Source: Millisia brevis NBRC 105863
GTDB taxonomy: Bacteria; Actinomycetota; Actinomycetes; Mycobacteriales; Mycobacteriaceae
Length of the DNA: 64,000 nt
Direction of reading: 5' to 3'
Assembly: GCF_001552615.1 (NCBI RefSeq)
Contig: NZ_BCRN01000005.1
Coordinates: 124,001 to 188,000, forward strand
The notes under the pieces are model-generated. The model made no database searches, was not told where the DNA came from, and worked only from the letters and a program-made list of their open reading frames with translations. This document shows positions 16,804 to 26,831 of this stretch, piece after piece. Position numbers and translations under genes: made by a program. Position 1 is the first letter of the stretch. Every line of letters begins with the position of its first letter.

Positions 16804-19800
16804 CTACCCGCCGGTCCGCGGTGGTGTCGCGCCGGCCCCGGCTCCCACCGCGTTGCCATTGCCGTTTCCGTTGCCGTTCTCGCGGCCGGAGCGGTTCTCG
16901 GTGGCCGCGTTGCCGTTACCGGTTCCGGTCGCCGCCTGTGGTGTCGTCCCGCCCGATTGGTTCTGGGCGGGCGCCGCGGCCCCCGGGATCGGGATGGTCA
17001 CGCCCGGCAGGATCTCCACCTCGGTGGGAACCTGCACCGGCGGTTCGACCGGCAGCGACGGCAGCTGGATCGGCGGCAACTGCAGCGTGGGCGGCGCCTC
17101 GGAGGTCGGTCGCGACTGCGAGGTTTCGCTGCGGCTGCCGTTGTTGCTCGACGACGGCTCCGACAGCGGTCGGCCGGCCTGTCCGCCGATCGAGCCCGGG
17201 GTCGGGAAGCTCTCGACCTCGGTGCCGGACAGGATGCCGTCCATCGTGTCCTTCCAGATGTCCGACGGCAGACCCGATCCGTAAATCGATGCGCCCGCGT
17301 AGTTGAACAGCGGCGAACTCTGCTCGGTACCCACCCAGACCGCCGTCGACAGCGACGGGGTGAAGCCGACCATCCAGGCGTCCTTGTTGTTTCCGGTATC
17401 GCCGAGCTGCGCGGTGCCGGTCTTCGCCGCCGACGGACGACCACCGGCAAGCGCGTGCCCGCGCGAGTAAGCGGCGATCGGTTCCATCGCGGAGGTCACG
17501 TTGTCCGCGACGTCCTCGTCGATTACCTGCCGGCCCGGGTCGCCGGCGCCGCGATCGAGCAGGACCCGACCGTCCGCGGTCACGACCCGCTGCACGAAGT
17601 ACGGCTGGTGGTACATGCCGGAGGCCGCGAACGTCGCATACGCGGACGCCATGTCGATCACCCGCGACTGGTACTGGCCGAGCACGATGCCGTTGTTCGG
17701 GCCGGCGCCGTCGGGTTCGGTCAGCGTGGGTCCGATACCGGGCAGCTCGCGCGCGATACCCGCCTCGTGTGCGATATCCGCGATGTCCTGCGGACCGTTG
17801 TCGAGCGACAGCTCCAGTCGATAGAAGCTGGTGTTCAACGACCGCTTCAACGCCTCGGAGATCGAGCAGGTGCCGCAGGACGCGCCTTCGACGTTGTTGA
17901 TCTCGATGCCGTGGACGGTCAGCGGTGAACTGTCGTATTGCTGGGACAGCGGGATGCCCTGATTGAGCGCCGCGGCGAGGGCGAAAACCTTGAACGACGA
18001 GCCGGTCTGCAGTCCCGACTGGGCGTAGTCGAAGCCGTGCCCGTCCGAGCCGCCGTAGTAGGCGACCACCGCACCGGTGCGCGGGTCGATCGAGACCGCG
18101 GCGGTGCGCAGATTCTCCGGCTCACCCTGCATATTCGTATTGACCGCTTCGATCATCTGCGCCTGGGCATCCGGACGGATCGAGGTCGTGATCTGCAGAC
18201 CTTCGGTATTGATCACGTTCTCGTCGATGCCCTCGGCGGCCAGCTCGGCGAGCACCTGGGTCTTGATCAGCCCATTGGGCCCGGCGTCGAGCGGACTGCC
18301 CACCGATACCTGGGCGGCGGGCACCACGGTCGGGAAGATCTGCGCATCGCGGTCGGTCTGCGAGAGCGCACCCATGTCGACCATGCCGTCGAGCACGTAG
18401 TTCCAGCGGGTCTGGGCACCCTCGGGATTGCTCTCCGGGTCGAGCTGCGAGGGCAGCTGAATCGTCGCCGCCAGGACCGCACCCTCGGACAGGCTCAGTT
18501 CGTTGACCGGCTTGCCGAAGTAGGCCTGCGAGGCGGCGGCGATGCCGTAGGCGCCGCGACCGAAATAGATGGTGTTGAGGTAGGCGGCGAGGATCTCGTC
18601 CTTGCTCCACTCGCGGGCCATCTTGGCCGAGAGCACCAACTCGTGCAGCTTGCGTTGAATCGTCGGGGCGGACCCGACCAGCGCGTTCTTGACGTACTGC
18701 TGGGTGATCGTCGAGCCACCACCGGCGTTGTCGCGGCCGAGGAGCTGGTCGCGAGCCGCACGGGTGAAGCCGACGATCGAGAAGCCGGGGTTGTTGTAGA
18801 AGTTGCGGTCCTCCGCGGACAGCACCGCGGTGCGCACGTACTCCGGCACCTGGTCGATCGGCACGTCGGTGCGGTTGCCCTCCGGCGGCACGACGCGACT
18901 GAGTTCGGTGGTGCCGTCGGCGGCCAGGATCGTCGCGATCTGGTTCGTCTGGATCTCACCGGGCTGCGGGACGCTCACCACCAGGTAGGCGATCACGAAC
19001 GCGGCGGCCGGCAGGACCATCGCCAACAGCACGACGGCGACCAACAAGCGGCGCACGGTCCGTCCTCTCGGTAGGCGCCGACGACCACCGCCACCGGATC
19101 CACCTCCCGACCCGGACGATCGATCGTCCGGGGGCTCGGGCGGCGGGCTACCGGCGGCGCCGGCCCGATCCGTCCGGGTGGGCGCGGGCGCGGCGGACGC
19201 GGCGGCGGCCGAGTAGGCGCGCGGGCCATCCGCCGACGGGGACAAGGGGCGATCGGGACCGTGAGCGACGCGCTGGGTCGGCGACGCGGCGGCTGCTCCG
19301 GCGGCAGCGGCACCGACGGCGGCGGCTCCCGCTGCGGCGGCGATCGGGGCGCGACGGGTCGGCTCCGCGGCCGAACCGTTCGACCGGCCGGCGTCGGCCG
19401 CACCGGGTCGCGATGCGGGCTGATTCCACTGGCCGGGCTGGTCGGCGGGACGACGAGCGCCGGCGGGCGGGCCGGAACGCGCCGGGCCGGATGGCGGGCG
19501 GCGCTGGTCCGCGCCCGCGGCGCGGGCGGCCGAACCGTCCACACCGCGGGTCGCCCCGGGGTCGGCGGCGTAGCGCGGTTCCCCGTCGCGGCGGTTGTAG
19601 GAGTCGCCGGCGTACGGGTCGGAGTTGTAGGGGTCGCGACCGCGTGGGCCGGGGACGCCGTTGCCGCGCGGCGGGCCGTCGTACGGGCGCGGACCGCCGG
19701 GCGGCCGCGAGGGCGCGCCTGCCCGAGGTGCGCCGTTGTCCCGGGGAGCGGTGGGGCGTGGTGCTCCGGCGTCGGCGCCGTTACCGCGACGCTGCTCGTC

Positions 19801-20187
19801 CGGGGCGCGGCGGGCGTCGCGCGGCGGGCCGTCGTACGGACGCGCGCCACCCTGCGGCGGGGCATCCGGGCGCCGCTCCGGCGCTCCGTGTCGACCGGAG
19901 CCGTTCGGGCCGGCGGTCTCGGCATCGCTCGGAGACCCGCCGTACCCGTCCTGGCGACGGCGGGGGTCGGTCTCGCGGACCGGCGGCGGTGCATCGCGCC
20001 GGCCGTATCGATCCGGATAGGGCGCCCGCTGGGCGGGCCACGTTCCGGAGGAGGGACCGCGCTGTTGCGGTGCCACACGATCGGGCGGTGGAACCGGCCG
20101 CCGGGGCGGCAGGTTGCGCTCGTTCGGTGATGCCGGTCGCTGTGGTGGCAGCGACTGACGGTCGATGTTGTCGTAGGGATCGTTCAC
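16804..20187 (-). CDS. ponA1: Bifunctional class A penicillin-binding protein, PonA1 type
   Basis: A 1127-residue peptidoglycan synthase. Residues 1-377 are a Pro/Arg/Gly-rich cytosolic tail with repeated PYDGPPR units. One membrane span follows (about 378-402, LLVAVVLLAMVLPAAAFVIAY). The GT51 transglycosylase begins with the catalytic Glu in LSAEDRNFY (about 457) and contains GGSTITQQYVKNALV. The transpeptidase has TGSSFK (SxxK, about 725), SLNTSFY (SxN) and AAKTGTAQLG (KTG, about 917). The C-terminal tail is Pro-rich with a run of alternating Gly-Asn. M. tuberculosis PonA1 is clearly shorter, mainly because of its N-terminus. It polymerises and cross-links the wall at the growing pole. The GTG at 20187 has GGAGC upstream. 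Confidence 0.95.
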   Translation of the reverse strand: MNDPYDNIDRQSLPPQRPASPNERNLPPRRPVPPPDRVAPQQRGPSSGTWPAQRAPYPDRYGRRDAPPPVRETDPRRRQDGYGGSPSDAETAGPNGSGRHGAPERRPDAPPQGGARPYDGPPRDARRAPDEQRRGNGADAGAPRPTAPRDNGAPRAGAPSRPPGGPRPYDGPPRGNGVPGPRGRDPYNSDPYAGDSYNRRDGEPRYAADPGATRGVDGSAARAAGADQRRPPSGPARSGPPAGARRPADQPGQWNQPASRPGAADAGRSNGSAAEPTRRAPIAAAAGAAAVGAAAAGAAAASPTQRVAHGPDRPLSPSADGPRAYSAAAASAAPAPTRTDRAGAAGSPPPEPPDDRSSGSGGGSGGGGRRRLPRGRTVRRLLVAVVLLAMVLPAAAFVIAYLVVSVPQPGEIQTNQIATILAADGTTELSRVVPPEGNRTDVPIDQVPEYVRTAVLSAEDRNFYNNPGFSIVGFTRAARDQLLGRDNAGGGSTITQQYVKNALVGSAPTIQRKLHELVLSAKMAREWSKDEILAAYLNTIYFGRGAYGIAAASQAYFGKPVNELSLSEGAVLAATIQLPSQLDPESNPEGAQTRWNYVLDGMVDMGALSQTDRDAQIFPTVVPAAQVSVGSPLDAGPNGLIKTQVLAELAAEGIDENVINTEGLQITTSIRPDAQAQMIEAVNTNMQGEPENLRTAAVSIDPRTGAVVAYYGGSDGHGFDYAQSGLQTGSSFKVFALAAALNQGIPLSQQYDSSPLTVHGIEINNVEGASCGTCSISEALKRSLNTSFYRLELSLDNGPQDIADIAHEAGIARELPGIGPTLTEPDGAGPNNGIVLGQYQSRVIDMASAYATFAASGMYHQPYFVQRVVTADGRVLLDRGAGDPGRQVIDEDVADNVTSAMEPIAAYSRGHALAGGRPSAAKTGTAQLGDTGNNKDAWMVGFTPSLSTAVWVGTEQSSPLFNYAGASIYGSGLPSDIWKDTMDGILSGTEVESFPTPGSIGGQAGRPLSEPSSSNNGSRSETSQSRPTSEAPPTLQLPPIQLPSLPVEPPVQVPTEVEILPGVTIPIPGAAAPAQNQSGGTTPQAATGTGNGNAATENRSGRENGNGNGNGNAVGAGAGATPPRTGG

Positions 20188-20220
20188 TCGGGTCGGCTCC
20201 GTTGGTCGGCCACGGACGGC

Positions 20221-20637
20221 TCACTCACTGGCGGTACGCCTGCGGGAGTGTCCGGATCCTCGCCGCTTCGGCGGCGTCGGCACTCCCATGACGTACGACT
20301 GGACCAAATGGTTCCAGCTGCAGCTGCGGCAAACCTCCACATCATGCACGGTGAATTCCTCACACGCGCTTGCCATGCGCACGAGCTCATCGCTTCCGCG
20401 CGCAGATCCCGACACCTGGCCGAGACGCTCGCCGAATACCCACGAAACCACTGTCAACTGCTCTTTTCGGCAAATCGGACAGCGGATTTCGGTGGGTCGG
20501 CCATGAAACTTCGCGGCGCGCAGCAAGTAGGGGTCGGCATCGCATACCTCGCCGACTCCGACCCGCCCCGCGTAGACGTCGGCAAGGAGCGACTTGCGCC
20601 GAAGCGCGAAGTCGACCAGCTGCCTCTGTAACCGCAC
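20221..20637 (-). CDS. DUF5318 zinc-ribbon-like protein (Rv0049 family)
   Basis: A 138-residue protein of unknown function, conserved next to ponA1 in Mycobacteriales. It starts VRLQRQLVDFALRRKSLLAD and carries two CxxC pairs, CPICRKEQL and CRSCSWNHL, that should bind a metal ion. The middle reads YLLRAAKFHG. The C-terminal 20 residues are basic. The GTG at 20637 is preferred over upstream codons because relatives start at the same residue and a TACTCT hexamer sits seven bases upstream, as for a leaderless gene. It lies 33 bases upstream of ponA1 and may be cotranscribed with it. Confidence 0.88.
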   Translation of the reverse strand: MRLQRQLVDFALRRKSLLADVYAGRVGVGEVCDADPYLLRAAKFHGRPTEIRCPICRKEQLTVVSWVFGERLGQVSGSARGSDELVRMASACEEFTVHDVEVCRSCSWNHLVQSYVMGVPTPPKRRGSGHSRRRTASE

Positions 20638-20644
20638 GGTGACC

Positions 20645-20650
20645 AGAGTA
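20645..20650 (-). promoter_or_regulatory. Candidate -10 (TACTCT) of the DUF5318 gene
   Basis: On the minus strand TACTCT ends seven bases before the GTG at 20637. Confidence 0.5.
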
Positions 20651-20965
20651 CGTCCGCGCTCGGCGGGCGGCGTCGCTGCGGGGGCACCCGAGCACCCCGC
20701 CTCCTCTACCGCGACGGTCACCCGATCGCGGCTACTTCGGCAAAGCCGCTGCTCTGCTCGGCGAGTCTCGGCGACGGCGAAGCGGGCCGTCCACGACCAC
20801 AAACATCTTCCACATCCGGCGGTGGGGCCGCTCCCGACCGCCGCGGACCACATCCGGGCCCCGCCGGCCGGTCACGCCGACTCGGGCATCGCGACCGCGT
20901 TCACCCGCTCCTCGACGAGCAGGCGGTTGCCGGTTCCGTCGCTGTTACCTCGGATACACCTCCCC

Positions 20966-20999
20966 TATATATCGCGCCGATACATTCTTCGGCTATAGT
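20966..20999 (+). promoter_or_regulatory. padR promoter and candidate PadR operator
   Basis: TATATATCG at 20966-20974 and CGATACATT at 20978-20986 form a dyad (7 of 9 positions) around CGC. TATAGT at 20994-20999 is a good -10 element. The dyad overlaps the place where a -35 would lie, so PadR binding would block transcription of padR and ino1. PadR sites often carry ATGT/ACAT arms, which fits only in part. Confidence 0.45.
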
Positions 21000-21065
21000 C
21001 TGGTGTTACATCGTTGGACCGACGTTCTTCGGTGGCTGCACCATCGGATCGAGAAACGGGGAAGC

Positions 21066-21620
21066 ATGCTCGAGTTGGCAATCCTCGGCCTGCTTCTCGA
21101 GTCGCCCATGCACGGCTACGAGCTGCGCAAGCGACTCACCGGACTACTCGGTCCGTTTCGGGCCTTCTCCTACGGCTCGCTGTACCCGACACTTCGACGG
21201 ATGCTGGCCGACGGCCTGATCGTCGAGGGACCGGGCGCGGTGGGCACCGGAAAGCGGCGCGCACGGCGGGTATACGAATTGACGCCCACCGGAAACGAGC
21301 GCTTCAAGGAGTTGGTCTCGGATACGGGACCGCAGAATTACACCGACGACGGATTCGGCGTGCACCTGGCGTTCTTCGGCCGTACTCCCGCGACAGCGAG
21401 GATGCGGATTCTGGAGGGTCGTCGGCGACAGGTCGAAGAACGACGGGAAAGCCTGCGCGAGACTGTCACCAGAGCCGGCGGCACGCTCGACAGATATACC
21501 CGTGGCCTGCACCAACTCGGTCTGGAATCGAGTGAGCGGGAAGTCCGTTGGTTGAACGAGTTGATCGCCGCCGAGAATCTCGAGCGGAAAACACACGAAG
21601 GAGAACCCGACCATGGGTGA
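21066..21620 (+). CDS. PadR-family transcriptional regulator
   Basis: A 184-residue regulator. The winged helix starts at once: [20 protein letters not shown], then the recognition helix and wing in [19 protein letters not shown]. The C-terminal half is a helical dimerisation part with [15 protein letters not shown]. The position upstream of ino1 matches Rv0047c. The stop overlaps the ino1 start by eight bases, so both are cotranscribed, and the regulator probably controls its own unit. The ATG at 21066 has a GGGGAA site upstream and lies where the family starts; an in-frame extension of 21 codons is not conserved-looking. Confidence 0.92.
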   Translation: MLELAILGLLLESPMHGYELRKRLTGLLGPFRAFSYGSLYPTLRRMLADGLIVEGPGAVGTGKRRARRVYELTPTGNERFKELVSDTGPQNYTDDGFGVHLAFFGRTPATARMRILEGRRRQVEERRESLRETVTRAGGTLDRYTRGLHQLGLESSEREVRWLNELIAAENLERKTHEGEPDHG

Positions 21621-22692
21621 CAGTAGCGGAGCCGTGCGCGTAGCGATCGTTGGCGTGGGTAACTGCGCCTCGTCCCTGGTACAGGGCGTGGAGTATTACC
21701 GCGATGCGGATGACAGCCAGACCGTTCCCGGTCTGATGCACGTCCGTTTCGGCCAGTACCACGTCCGCGACATCGAGTTTGTCGCCGCGTTCGACGTGGA
21801 CGCCAAGAAGGTCGGCTTCGACCTGTCGGAGGCGATCTTCTCCTCGGAGAACAACACGATCAAGATCTCGGACGTCCCGCCGAGCGACGTGACCGTGCAG
21901 CGCGGCCCGACCCTCGACGGCCTCGGCAAGTACTACCGGGAGACCATCGAGGAGTCCGACGCCACCGCCGTCGACGTCGTGCAGGCGCTCAAGGACGCGC
22001 AGGCCGACGTGCTGGTGTCCTACCTGCCGGTGGGTTCCGAGGAAGCCGACAAGTTCTACGCGCAGTGCGCGATCGACGCGGGCGTCGCCTTCGTCAACGC
22101 CCTTCCGGTGTTCATCGCTTCGGACCCGGTGTGGGCCAAGAAGTTCGAGGATGCGGGCGTCCCGATCGTCGGTGACGACATCAAGTCCCAGGTCGGCGCG
22201 ACCATCACCCACCGCGTGATGGCGAAGCTCTTCGAGGACCGCGGCGTGCAGCTCGACCGCACCATGCAGCTCAACGTCGGCGGCAACATGGACTTCAAGA
22301 ACATGCTCGAGCGCGAGCGCCTCGAGTCGAAGAAGATCTCCAAGACCCAGGCCGTGACCTCGAACGTCAAGCGCGAGTTCGGTGCCAAGGATGTGCACAT
22401 CGGCCCGTCCGACCATGTCGGCTGGCTCGACGACCGCAAGTGGGCGTACGTCCGCCTCGAGGGTCGCGCCTTCGGCGATGTGCCGCTGAACCTGGAATAC
22501 AAGCTCGAGGTGTGGGACTCGCCGAACTCGGCGGGCATCATCATCGACGCGGTGCGAGCCGCGAAGATCGCCCTCGACCGCGGCATCGGCGGCCCGATCC
22601 TGCCGGCGTCGTCCTACCTGATGAAGTCCCCGCCCCAGCAGCTGGCCGACGATGTCGCCCGCGTCGAGCTGGAGAAGTTCATCATCGGCTGA
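21613..22692 (+). CDS. ino1: Inositol-3-phosphate synthase
   Basis: A 359-residue NAD-dependent enzyme that makes 1L-myo-inositol 1-phosphate from glucose 6-phosphate. In this lineage the product feeds phosphatidylinositol, its mannosides and mycothiol. The Rossmann loop is [16 protein letters not shown]. Typical family blocks follow: [28 protein letters not shown], and [13 protein letters not shown] with the catalytic lysines further on ([12 protein letters not shown]). The length matches actinobacterial Ino1 (about 360), shorter than the eukaryotic enzyme. It starts inside the end of padR with GAAGGAG upstream and ends before a perfect terminator hairpin. Confidence 0.97.
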   Translation: MGDSSGAVRVAIVGVGNCASSLVQGVEYYRDADDSQTVPGLMHVRFGQYHVRDIEFVAAFDVDAKKVGFDLSEAIFSSENNTIKISDVPPSDVTVQRGPTLDGLGKYYRETIEESDATAVDVVQALKDAQADVLVSYLPVGSEEADKFYAQCAIDAGVAFVNALPVFIASDPVWAKKFEDAGVPIVGDDIKSQVGATITHRVMAKLFEDRGVQLDRTMQLNVGGNMDFKNMLERERLESKKISKTQAVTSNVKREFGAKDVHIGPSDHVGWLDDRKWAYVRLEGRAFGDVPLNLEYKLEVWDSPNSAGIIIDAVRAAKIALDRGIGGPILPASSYLMKSPPQQLADDVARVELEKFIIG

Positions 22693-22708
22693 TCATCCCC
22701 CGATCGTG

Positions 22709-22743
22709 AAGGCCCCGAACCCGGTATCCGGGTTCGGGGCCTT
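22709..22743 (+). terminator. Strong terminator after ino1
   Basis: A perfect 16-bp stem: 22709-22724 pairs with 22728-22743 around the loop TAT. It is the tightest hairpin in the window. Confidence 0.9.
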
Positions 22744-22865
22744 CCGGCGTATCCGGAGAGAATTCGGTATCCGGCATGTAAACGCCGCCCGATCGTCGCC
22801 TCCGACCGGGCATTCCCGGGTCACACTGGTCGTCGAACACCGGTGATTCGAGAAAAGGCGCGACT

Positions 22866-23630
22866 ATGACCACGGCGGTTACCGAGCAGTCCCGTCCGGC
22901 GCAGGCCCCGCAGCCGGGCCCACCCCTGATCGGCTTGTCCACCTACCGGGAGAACGCGGCGTGGGGGGTCTGGCGTCAGCCGGCCGATCTACTGCCCGCC
23001 AACTACGCCAACGCCGTCGCCGCGGCGGGCGGCGTCCCGGTCCTCCTTCCCCCCGCCGCCGGCGGCGACATCACTGCCGCCAGTGCGGTTGTCTCCCGCC
23101 TGGACGGCCTGATCATCAGCGGCGGCGCCGATGTCGAGCCGACCCGCTACGGCGCCGACGCCGACCCGCACACCACCGCCTGCCGACCGGAGCGCGACGC
23201 CTGGGAGCTGGCATTGCTCGACGCTGCCGACGCGATCGACCTGCCGGTCCTCGGGATCTGCCGCGGGATGCAGCTGATGGCCATTCGCGCCGGAGGCAGT
23301 CTGGTCCAACATGTTCCGGACGTCGTCGGGCATACCGAGCACAGCCCGGCGCCGGACCGCTTCGGCCTGTCGGAGATTCGCATCGAGGTGCACAGCCGGC
23401 TGCGCCGGATGATCGGCCCGACCACCCGCGGCGCCTGCCACCATCACCAGGCCGTCCGCGAGCATCCCGGCTACCGGGCCGTCGCCTTCGCCGCCGACGG
23501 GATGACCGAGGCGATGGAAGCCGACGGTGAACGGTTCAACCTGGCCGTCCAGTGGCATCCCGAAACCGCCAGTGACACGGGCCTTTTCGCCGGTCTGGTC
23601 CGCGCGGCGCGGGCCGGCCGCGTGGTCTGA
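22866..23630 (+). CDS. Gamma-glutamyl-gamma-aminobutyrate hydrolase-type amidase (C26)
   Basis: A 254-residue class I amidotransferase-fold hydrolase of the PuuD/C26 group. It starts with PPLIGLSTYRENAAWGVW. The nucleophile is in LPVLGICRGMQLM, and the His-Glu pair is in LAVQWHPE. The segment LDGLIISGGADVEP is the usual oxyanion strand. PuuD cleaves gamma-glutamyl-GABA in putrescine breakdown; related enzymes act on other gamma-glutamyl amides, for example gamma-glutamyl polyamines or glutamyl-ethanolamide. No glutamate-putrescine ligase gene is adjacent, so the substrate is open. It converges with the GMC gene, with 19 bases between stops. Confidence 0.9.
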   Translation: MTTAVTEQSRPAQAPQPGPPLIGLSTYRENAAWGVWRQPADLLPANYANAVAAAGGVPVLLPPAAGGDITAASAVVSRLDGLIISGGADVEPTRYGADADPHTTACRPERDAWELALLDAADAIDLPVLGICRGMQLMAIRAGGSLVQHVPDVVGHTEHSPAPDRFGLSEIRIEVHSRLRRMIGPTTRGACHHHQAVREHPGYRAVAFAADGMTEAMEADGERFNLAVQWHPETASDTGLFAGLVRAARAGRVV

Positions 23631-23649
23631 CAGTCGGCCGACCGCCGGG

Positions 23650-25209
23650 CTACCCGGACTGCCGGGACCACGCCGCCGCCATCCCCGGGGTTGGTGCACC
23701 GGTCATCGCCGCCGCGCATCGCTCCGCGATCAACACCACTGCCGCATTGGTATTGGCCGAGGGAATGCTCGGCATCACCGATGCGTCGGCAACCCGCACT
23801 CCGGTCGGCCCGGATCGAAGGGTGAACGACCCGGGATCGACGACAGCGGCGTCGTCGGTTCCCATGCGCGCGGTTCCCACCTGATGGTGATAGCTCGACG
23901 CGGTCCGGCGGACGTACTCCCGGATATCCCCATCGGTCGCGATCGAGGGCCCCGGATAGATCTCGACCGACCCCCACTCCCGTCGCAAGGATCGCTGGGC
24001 GACGATGCCGCGGACCTCCTTGACCGAGGCCACCAGACTCTCCAGATCGCGACTGTCCGAGAGAATTCCGGGGTCGAAGGCGACCTGTCGATGCGGGTCC
24101 CGATCGTTCAGGCGTACTCTTCCGCGGCTTTCCGGCCGAACGAGACCGGCGTGAATGGTGAAGCAGCTCGGTGGGGTCGGCATCGTCTCATCGACCATGG
24201 GAGCGGACCAGTAGATCGGTTGTGTATCCGGCGCCGGGCAGTTCGCGCGGTGGGTGGAGAAGTGATGCACCTGGGCGATCGGCTGATAGGCCTCCCGCTC
24301 GGGCAGCGCCCGCCCCTCGGTGTGCCCGACGATCGGGACCAGCAGGTGATCGTGCAGGTTCTCCCCGACACCGGACGCATCCACTGCCACGTCGATGCCA
24401 CACTCGGCCAGGTGATCCGCCGGTCCTACCCCGCTGAGCAGCAGGATCCTCGGGGTGTCCAATGCGCCGGCACACAGGACGACCTCGCCCGCCTCGATGC
24501 GTTCCACCTCGCCGTGCTTCTCGACGTCGAGTCCGACGACCCGGTCGTCGACGATCAGCAACCGATGCACCCGGGTGTCGCACTGAATCCGCAGGTTCGG
24601 ATGGTCGGCGACGGGTTGGACGTAGGCCCGGTAGGTGGACAGCCGCTTCCCGTTCCGCAGATTGAGCTGCATCCACGAAACCCCGTTGGGATCACCGTCG
24701 TTATAGTTGTCCTGCAGCGGAATTCCGTACTCGCGGGCCGCTTCGATCATGCCGGAATGGATGGCGCTGCGGGTGTAGTCGGTGGTGACGTCGAGCAGAC
24801 CGTCGGGGTCGAGGTCACCGGAACGCCGTTCGATGTGCTCGAACCACGGCTCGACACCGGCCCAGTCCCACCCGGGTGCGCCCTCGGACGACCACCGGTC
24901 GTAGTCCGCCCGGGCGCCGCGCGCCCAGATGCATCCGTTGAGTGAATGGGACCCACCCAGGACGCGTCCACGGGGCCAGAACAGTCGACGATCCGCGGCA
25001 TGGATCTGCGGCGTCGTGGTGTAGGCCCAGTCATTCTCGGTGTTCCAGAGCTCGACCACCCGCCCGAGGTCATCGATCTGCGGCTTGTCCTGCCCACCAC
25101 CGGCTTCCAGTAGCAGCACGGTCCGACCGACGTCGACCAGACGGCGGGCGATCACCGAGCCGGCGCTGCCCGCTCCGACGATCACGACGTCGTACGTTCG
25201 AGCAGTCAT
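23650..25209 (-). CDS. GMC-family FAD-dependent alcohol oxidoreductase
   Basis: A 519-residue flavoprotein. It has the FAD-binding YDVVIVGAGSAGSVIARRL at the N-terminus, the GMC signature GRVLGGSHSLNGCIWARG, and the catalytic His region YHHQVGTARMG followed by VRVADASVMPSIPSANTNA near the C-terminus. Members oxidise choline, long-chain, terpenoid or polyethoxylate alcohols. Its start codon shares one base with the stop of the upstream monooxygenase remnant (TGATG), so the two were translationally coupled. A role downstream of a Baeyer-Villiger step is inferred. Base composition is lower in GC than in most neighbours. Confidence 0.92.
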   Translation of the reverse strand: MTARTYDVVIVGAGSAGSVIARRLVDVGRTVLLLEAGGGQDKPQIDDLGRVVELWNTENDWAYTTTPQIHAADRRLFWPRGRVLGGSHSLNGCIWARGARADYDRWSSEGAPGWDWAGVEPWFEHIERRSGDLDPDGLLDVTTDYTRSAIHSGMIEAAREYGIPLQDNYNDGDPNGVSWMQLNLRNGKRLSTYRAYVQPVADHPNLRIQCDTRVHRLLIVDDRVVGLDVEKHGEVERIEAGEVVLCAGALDTPRILLLSGVGPADHLAECGIDVAVDASGVGENLHDHLLVPIVGHTEGRALPEREAYQPIAQVHHFSTHRANCPAPDTQPIYWSAPMVDETMPTPPSCFTIHAGLVRPESRGRVRLNDRDPHRQVAFDPGILSDSRDLESLVASVKEVRGIVAQRSLRREWGSVEIYPGPSIATDGDIREYVRRTASSYHHQVGTARMGTDDAAVVDPGSFTLRSGPTGVRVADASVMPSIPSANTNAAVVLIAERCAAAMTGAPTPGMAAAWSRQSG

Positions 25210-26831
25210 CAGTGCACCTCCTCGAGCGCGACACCGGACAGTAAATCCCGGTAGCCGTCGCGTTCCGCACGGGAGCAGGCGGCCAGGTAGTTCGGAACTC
25301 CACCGAAGTAGGTATTGACCGCGAACGACTTGCCGTCGACGTTCCCGCCGTAGAACCAGGCCCTGGCTTGTTGTGCATATCGTTTCATCACGGTGGACTC
25401 GACCGCTGCGGTCGACTCCCGCATCCAGGCGCGGTCGGCGGCCGCCGTCGATTCCAACGCGACCATCCCGTGCTCATCGGCCCACGCGAACGCCCTCGCG
25501 AGCCATTCCGCCTGTGCCTGAATGGTTACCACCAGGTTGCCGGCGGGGTATGCGGCCCGAGCATCATGAAGAAGTTCGGGAAGCCGCCGACGGTCATGCC
25601 GAGGAAAGTCCGCAGTCCATCCCGCGCCCACACCTGCGACAGACTCTCCCCACCACGTCCCACGATGTCGATCGCATCGAGGCTGCCGGTCAGGGCATCG
25701 AAACCGGTCGCGCAGATGATGACGTCGAGATCGAATCGACCGGATTCGAGGACGATTGCCGCACCGTCGATCGCCCGAATGGGGTTGGACCTGACGTCGA
25801 CCAACCGCACATTGGGAAGGTTGAAGGTCTCGTAGAAGCGGTGTCCCGTCGAGACTCGCTTGGCGCCGATCGGATAGTCCTGTGCGCTCAGCAATTCGGC
25901 AACCGCCGGATCGATGACGGTGGCACGAATCTTCGCCTTGACGAAGTCGGAGGTGGCCCACGCCGCGTCATCGTTGGTGGACAGATCGGCAAACGTTTCG
26001 GAGATGAAGTGGAAGCCACCCTCGGACCAATGCTGTTCGAGGACGTCGTTCCGCTCCTCTGCGGTGAGGTCCTCGAATCGACCTCGGGGCGGTCCCATCG
26101 CGACCCCGAACGGATGTTGCTGACACATACGGTGGTAGTCGAAGAGGCGGTTGCGGATTTCGGCGCTATCCTGCTCGGTCAGCTTCTCGCTATTGGCGGA
26201 AACGACGTAATTCGGCGTTCGCTGAAAGACCACCAGTTCTTCCACGTCGGCAGCGATACGCGGAATCAACTGAACCGCCGACGACCCCACCCCGATAACG
26301 CCGACGCGCTTGCCCCGCAGATCTACTCCGCCTTCCGGCCAGGCCGCCGTGTGCAGGACCGCCCCCTTGAAGGAGTCGATTCCTGCGATCGCGGGCAGAT
26401 AGGCCTTCGACAGCAGACCCATCGCGCTGACCACTCGCCGCGCACGGTACCGATTACCGGATCGGGTTCGCACGTCCCAGACGGACTCCTCTTCGTTCCA
26501 ACGCATCCCGGATACCTCCGAGCCGAGCCGGATGTTCGGATGCAGGTGGGTTCGTGTTGCGAAGTGCTGCAGGTACGCCCGCACCTCCGGGCCCGTCGGG
26601 TACCGCTCCGACCAGTCCCAGGAATCGATGACGTCCCGGGACAAGGTGAGACAGTAGTAAGTAGTGCGACTCGCAGTCGGTGCGGACGCCGGGGTAACGG
26701 TTGTTCGCCCAAGTTCCGCCCACATCGTTGCCTGCGTCGAGCAGTATCGCCGCATCACCCGCCTGCAGCGCCAGGTACAGCGCCGACAGACCGCTGAAGC
26801 CCGCACCAATGATCAGGGTGTCGTAACACAT
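25209..26831 (-). pseudogene. Baeyer-Villiger-type flavin monooxygenase, broken by two frameshifts
   Basis: Read in three pieces, this is a full-length class B flavin monooxygenase of about 540 residues. Piece 1 (from 26831) has the FAD motif TLIIGAGFSGLSALYLALQA and GGTWANNRYPGVRTDCESHY. Near 26670 a TACTTACT tandem duplication adds four bases and shifts the frame. Piece 2 continues YYCLTLSRD, the NADPH motif KRVGVIGVGSSAVQLIP and MMLGPHTP. Near 25550 one base is missing, and piece 3 continues AGNLVVTIQAQAEWLARAF to the normal end EEVH. The two shifts sum to +3, so the first and last pieces are in the same frame, but piece 2 cannot be reached. A tandem four-base duplication is more like a real slippage mutation than a base-calling error. 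Unless the assembly is wrong, no active enzyme is made. The family oxygenates cyclic or linear ketones to esters. Confidence 0.85.

Larger units (their letters stand above)
20638..21065. other. Divergent intergenic region between DUF5318 and padR
   Basis: About 430 bases with promoters at both ends and no convincing gene between. The left end holds the leaderless-type promoter of the DUF5318 gene, and the right end holds the padR promoter and a dyad. The middle is ordinary high-GC sequence. Confidence 0.5.

Noticed and set aside
20594-20998. Possible gene between DUF5318 and padR on the plus strand
   Set aside because: It is antisense to the N-terminal region of the DUF5318 gene, has no family resemblance and lacks a ribosome-binding site.
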